Position numbers and translations under genes: made by a program
Assembly (NCBI GenBank): GCA_945872875.1
Contig: CAMCBB010000039.1
Coordinates: 1 to 15,638 of the forward strand
Direction: 5' to 3'
DNA: 15,638 nt
Source: Flavobacterium psychrophilum
GTDB lineage: Bacteria; Bacteroidota; Bacteroidia; Flavobacteriales; Flavobacteriaceae
Shown here: positions 13,050 to 15,638 of the stretch, piece by piece
Layout: each line of letters begins with the position of its first letter
How positions within the stretch are numbered: the first letter of the stretch is position 1
Notes under the pieces: generated by a model
The model's database searches: none
Told to the model about the DNA's origin: nothing
Seen by the model: the letters and a program-made list of their open reading frames with translations, nothing else

Positions 13050-14720
13050 CTAATCATTCATAGAAATCAAAAATTCATCGTTGTTTCGAGTCTTTTTGAT
13101 TTTGTCGTTAATGGTATCCATAGCTTCCACTGGGTTCATGTCGGCAAGGAATTTTCTTAAAATCCACATGCGTTGTAGGGTCTTTTCGTCAAGTAACAAG
13201 TCGTCTCTACGGGTACTAGAAGAAGTTAAATCTATGGCTGGGAAGATTCTACGGTTGGCAATCTTACGATCCAATTGCAGTTCCATGTTACCGGTTCCTT
13301 TAAATTCTTCAAAGATTACCTCATCCATTTTAGATCCGGTTTCGGTTAATGCCGTAGCGATGATACTTAGCGAACCTCCGTTTTCTACATTACGAGCCGC
13401 TCCAAAGAATCGTTTTGGTTTTTGTAATGCATTGGCATCTACTCCCCCACTCAAGACCTTACCAGATGCGGGTTGCACCGTATTATAAGCTCTTGCTAAA
13501 CGAGTAATCGAATCTAAAAGAATCACAACATCGTGACCACATTCTACCAATCGTTTTGATTTTTCTAAAACAATATTTGCAATTTTAACATGCTCTTGTG
13601 GCTCTCTATCAAAGGTAGAAGCAATTACCTCTCCACGCACACTGCGTTGCATGTCAGTTACCTCCTCGGGACGCTCGTCAATCAATAAAACAATTAAATA
13701 TACTTCGGGATGATTGGCAGCAATGGCATTGGCAATATCCTTAAGCAACATGGTTTTACCGGTTTTTGGCTGTGCCACAATCATTCCTCTTTGTCCTTTA
13801 CCAATAGGCGAAAACAAATCGATTACTCTTGTAGAAACACTGGCTTGCTTGTCGGCAATATTGAATTTTTCTTTAGGGAAAATTGGTGTTAGATGATCAA
13901 AAGAAACACGATCACGAACCACTTGCGGATCGTGTCCGTTAATTTTTAACACCCGCACTAAAGGGAAAAACTTCTCTCCTTCTTTTGGTGGGCGCACTAC
14001 TCCTTTTACGGTATCTCCGGTTTTTAATCCGAATAAACGAATTTGTGAAGTAGATAAATAAATATCATCGGGCGAAGCCAAATAGTTATAATCAGAAGAT
14101 CTTAAAAATCCGTAGCCATCGGGCATCATTTCTAAAACACCTTCACTTTCTATGATTCCGTCAAACTCATAATCAGAATCTCTAAAATTTGGGCTTTTTT
14201 TAGCTTTAAAATTCGGATTTTGATTCGGGTTTTGGTTTGGATTCTGATTTGGATTTTTATGCTTTTGATTTGGATTAAATGGCTTTGCAGGCGCATCGGC
14301 ATTTGTATCATTTTCTGAAGTAATAATTTCTTCTGTTGCTAATAAATCAGCATTTTGTTCAAAAGTCTCTGGTTGATTTTGCTTTACAAATTTTGGTTTC
14401 TTTTGGAAACGCTCCTCTTTAGCAGGAGCTGCTTCTTCGGCAGGAGTTTCTTTTACTAATTCATCCGAAAATAAATCGGACGAATTCGATTCGGATTTAT
14501 TAGCGCCAACAGGCAAAATTCGAGCTCTTTTAACTTTCTCCTCTTTAGCAGGTGCAGAACTAGCAGCATCGTTTTGCTTAGCTGCCGCTTCTTGATGTGC
14601 TAAAATTTGATCAATTAAGACCTCTTTTTTAACGCCGTTAAATTTTATGGTTTTTGCCAATTTGGCAATTTCTTGAAGTTCGGATAACTTCATTCCTTTT
14701 AATGCTGAACTATCAAACAT
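13050..14720 (-). CDS. rho: Transcription termination factor Rho with long low-complexity N-terminal insert
   Basis: A 556-residue Rho, about 137 residues longer than the E. coli protein. Residues 1-45 are the N-terminal helical Rho_N (SAP-like) segment ([21 protein letters not shown]). Residues about 46-180 are a charged, Ala/Glu/Lys/Asn-rich insert with no predicted fold, containing four NPN units in tandem (NPNQ repeats at 156-170). The primary RNA-binding cold-shock-like domain follows ([21 protein letters not shown], about 194-214, through 260). The hexameric ATPase has Walker A AQPKTGKT (316-323), Walker B-type [16 protein letters not shown] (398-413) and the secondary RNA-binding Q and R regions ([14 protein letters not shown]). 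Rho is an RNA-dependent ATPase that ends untranslated transcripts. Its leader of about 105 nt contains a hairpin. Confidence 0.97.
   Translation of the reverse strand: MFDSSALKGMKLSELQEIAKLAKTIKFNGVKKEVLIDQILAHQEAAAKQNDAASSAPAKEEKVKRARILPVGANKSESNSSDLFSDELVKETPAEEAAPAKEERFQKKPKFVKQNQPETFEQNADLLATEEIITSENDTNADAPAKPFNPNQKHKNPNQNPNQNPNQNPNFKAKKSPNFRDSDYEFDGIIESEGVLEMMPDGYGFLRSSDYNYLASPDDIYLSTSQIRLFGLKTGDTVKGVVRPPKEGEKFFPLVRVLKINGHDPQVVRDRVSFDHLTPIFPKEKFNIADKQASVSTRVIDLFSPIGKGQRGMIVAQPKTGKTMLLKDIANAIAANHPEVYLIVLLIDERPEEVTDMQRSVRGEVIASTFDREPQEHVKIANIVLEKSKRLVECGHDVVILLDSITRLARAYNTVQPASGKVLSGGVDANALQKPKRFFGAARNVENGGSLSIIATALTETGSKMDEVIFEEFKGTGNMELQLDRKIANRRIFPAIDLTSSSTRRDDLLLDEKTLQRMWILRKFLADMNPVEAMDTINDKIKKTRNNDEFLISMND
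14211..14255 (-). repeat. Tandem 12-bp repeat coding for NPNQ units inside rho
   Basis: Nearly four copies of a 12-bp unit encode Asn-Pro-Asn-Gln at Rho residues 156-170. Third-codon positions differ among copies, showing the array is not brand new. Tandem repeats of this kind can vary in copy number between strains. Confidence 0.8.
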
Positions 14721-14797
14721 AAATGTTTATTAAATATAATTTTTAGGGAAATAAGTGACAATACAATGTTGTGTGGTAAATTTTTTCTGATGAAAAC

Positions 14798-14824
14798 ATC
14801 CGTGTTTTTGAAGTACTTACGGAT
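14798..14824 (-). promoter_or_regulatory. Candidate hairpin in the rho leader
   Basis: ATCCGT (14798-14803) and ACGGAT (14819-14824) are 6-bp inverted arms, with an AAGTACTT palindrome in the loop. It lies at the predicted 5' end of the rho mRNA and could stabilise the RNA or take part in control. No proof from sequence alone. Confidence 0.35.
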
Positions 14825-14832
14825 TTCTAATG

Positions 14833-14862
14833 CAATAATACGAATAATTTTTATTCGAGCAA
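14833..14862 (-). promoter_or_regulatory. Candidate rho promoter with palindromic spacer
   Basis: On the minus strand, TTG (14862-14860), a 19-nt spacer and TATTATTG (14840-14833, one mismatch to TAnnTTTG). The spacer holds a perfect inverted repeat, CGAATAA-TTT-TTATTCG at 14841-14857, which could be an operator or a chance AT-rich palindrome. Confidence 0.42.
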
Positions 14863-14885
14863 TAGTTTTTTAGAAAAAGAAAATA

Positions 14886-14893
14886 TATTTTTG
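14886..14893 (+). promoter_or_regulatory. -7 box of the DUF4293 gene
   Basis: TATTTTTG is a perfect TAnnTTTG box 18 nt before the ATG at 14912. It contains the TTG that would otherwise serve as an upstream start codon, which argues for the ATG as the start. No clear TTG -33 box lies 17-23 nt upstream. Confidence 0.45.
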
Positions 14894-14911
14894 CTACACA
14901 ATTTAGTAATT

Positions 14912-15325
14912 ATGTTACAACGAATTCAAACTGTTTATTTAGCAATTGTATTTATACTTACAGGAATTCTTCCGTTTGTTTTTCCATTATGGAAAACTAT
15001 TGAAGGAAAAGATTTCTACTTTATGAATGTAATTCTTTATCAAATAGTATTTGGATTGAGTACTACACTTGCGTTAATTAGCATCATTACTTTCAAAAAA
15101 AGACAGCAACAATTTGTTTTAAACAGATTGAATATGATATTAAATTTAATTTTATTAGGATTGTTTGTTACTCGTTCCCTAAATCTATCCGGAGGAACTG
15201 CTACAGTTTCGGAGAAGGGTATTGGGATGTTTCTACCTATCTTTTCTATCGTTTTTCTAGTTTTGGCTAACAAGGCTATTAAGAAGGATGAAGATCTCGT
15301 AAAATCTGTGGACCGATTGAGATAA
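14912..15325 (+). CDS. DUF4293 membrane protein
   Basis: A 137-residue integral membrane protein with four hydrophobic segments (about residues 8-26, 40-61, 73-88 and 104-119), separated by a basic loop (FKKRQQQFVLNRLN) and ending in a charged tail. The start MLQRIQTVYL and the segment PLWKTIEGKDFYFMN fit DUF4293, a Bacteroidota family of unknown function often found next to rho. The ATG at 14912 is preferred to an in-frame TTG at 14891, which lies inside the -7 promoter box. It is divergent from rho across about 190 nt. A terminator follows 29 nt after the stop. Confidence 0.85.
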   Translation: MLQRIQTVYLAIVFILTGILPFVFPLWKTIEGKDFYFMNVILYQIVFGLSTTLALISIITFKKRQQQFVLNRLNMILNLILLGLFVTRSLNLSGGTATVSEKGIGMFLPIFSIVFLVLANKAIKKDEDLVKSVDRLR

Positions 15326-15354
15326 ACCTATAAACTTAGTTTATTAGTGCGAAG

Positions 15355-15385
15355 AAAATCCCGAACGAAAGTTTGGGATTTTTTT
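15355..15385 (+). terminator. Intrinsic terminator of the DUF4293 gene
   Basis: AAAATCCCGAAC, a GAAA tetraloop and GTTTGGGATTTT form a 12-bp stem with one G-U wobble, followed by more T to 15385. The flanking A run is short, so service to the convergent phosphoesterase gene is possible but weaker. Confidence 0.87.
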
Positions 15386-15395
15386 GTTTAACCTG

Positions 15396-15638
15396 TTACT
15401 TCTTCCCTATTTCCACAATCTCCAAACTCTGAATTTTATCACCATCGATTTCAAATCGCAACATGGTACGAATTTGGTGAAAGCCTGAAACTCCAGCGGC
15501 ACCTGGATTCATGTGGAGTAAATTTAAACTTTTGTCAAACTGTACTTTTAATATGTGTGAATGCCCACAAATAAATAATTTAGGCGGATTGGCGCTAAGC
15601 TCTTCTCGAATGGCTTGGTTGTATTTGCCGGGGTAACC
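15396..15638 (-). CDS. Metallophosphoesterase, YfcE/MJ0936-like, C-terminal part (runs off the window)
   Basis: 80 in-frame codons from the window edge to the TAA at 15398-15396. The sequence holds LFICGHSHI, the conserved GHTH-type metal-binding motif (here GHSH), and MNPGAAG, the equivalent of the NPGS motif, followed by a final beta hairpin (MLRFEIDGDKIQSLEIVEIGKK). These are the C-terminal marks of the small calcineurin-like phosphodiesterases YfcE/MJ0936, about 165 residues long, which hydrolyse phosphodiester bonds with two metal ions. The catalytic N-terminal half lies beyond the window. Convergent with the DUF4293 gene. Confidence 0.88.
   Translation of the reverse strand, partial: GYPGKYNQAIREELSANPPKLFICGHSHILKVQFDKSLNLLHMNPGAAGVSGFHQIRTMLRFEIDGDKIQSLEIVEIGKK

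Noticed and set aside
13081..13488. Plus-strand ORF of 135 codons inside rho
   Set aside because: Antisense to the highly conserved Rho ATPase domain; no recognisable protein features and no promoter.
14891..14911. TTG start extending the DUF4293 protein by 7 residues
   Set aside because: The TTG is part of the TATTTTTG promoter box, so it would not be transcribed.
1..15638. Mobile element, prophage, CRISPR array or defence island
   Set aside because: No transposase, integrase, phage, Cas or toxin-antitoxin proteins are encoded, and no regularly spaced repeats were seen; apart from the tRNA 3'-end copy and the 96-bp inverted repeat, the window looks like ordinary core genome.

Overview
The window looks like core chromosome of a low-GC Bacteroidota bacterium, most likely a Flavobacterium-like member of the Flavobacteriaceae. 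The evidence is the AT-rich coding style, the gene families present (DUF2007, DUF4293, head-GIN/DUF2807, PspC with PadR, a Rho with a long low-complexity N-terminal insert), and repeated promoters of the Bacteroidota type (TTG, 17-23 nt spacer, TAnnTTTG) in front of several genes. No insertion sequence, prophage, CRISPR array or toxin-antitoxin pair was seen.

Layout from left to right. A partial lipoprotein gene on the minus strand (1-344) opens the window. Next is a tight minus-strand cluster read from 4676 down to 407: ABC-2 exporter ATPase, its permease, a sigma-54-activator response regulator without a DNA-binding domain, a single-domain degenerate DEAD-box protein, and a DUF2007 protein. 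Gaps are -1, 17, 8 and 19 nt, so it is probably one operon. Upstream, grpE-dnaJ is a separate minus-strand operon. It is closed by its own terminator and preceded by an overlapping sigma-54-like and housekeeping promoter. An intergenic stretch (6597-6847) holds an apparent small plus-strand transcription unit, or a 96-bp inverted-repeat element, sharing a terminator with the next gene, an SDR39U1/TIGR01777 NAD-dependent epimerase.

The padR-pspC pair (10039 down to 8003) has a clear promoter, a 12-bp palindrome as candidate PadR operator, and a 22-codon hydrophobic ORF two bases after pspC. That ORF looks like a cut-off signal peptide. Plus-strand genes follow: a DUF4442 hotdog-fold protein and a secreted DUF2807-like protein with its own terminator. 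Then come tRNA-Pro(TGG) on the minus strand, with a 20-bp copy of its 3' end 127 bp away, and trxB on the plus strand. trxB shares a bidirectional terminator with the convergent rho gene. Divergent from rho is a DUF4293 membrane protein. The window ends in the C-terminus of a convergent metallophosphoesterase.

Functional themes are protein folding (GrpE, DnaJ), envelope stress and export (PspC/PadR, ABC-2 exporter), thiol redox (TrxB), and transcription control (Rho, sigma-54 activator, PadR). The most interesting points are the candidate small RNA or inverted-repeat element at 6731-6849, the sigma-54-like grpE promoter near a DNA-binding-domain-less sigma-54 activator, the half-helicase, the coupled mini-ORF after pspC, the tRNA 3'-end duplication, and a DnaJ with half of the usual zinc-binding motifs. 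All are read by eye; none has been tested against databases.
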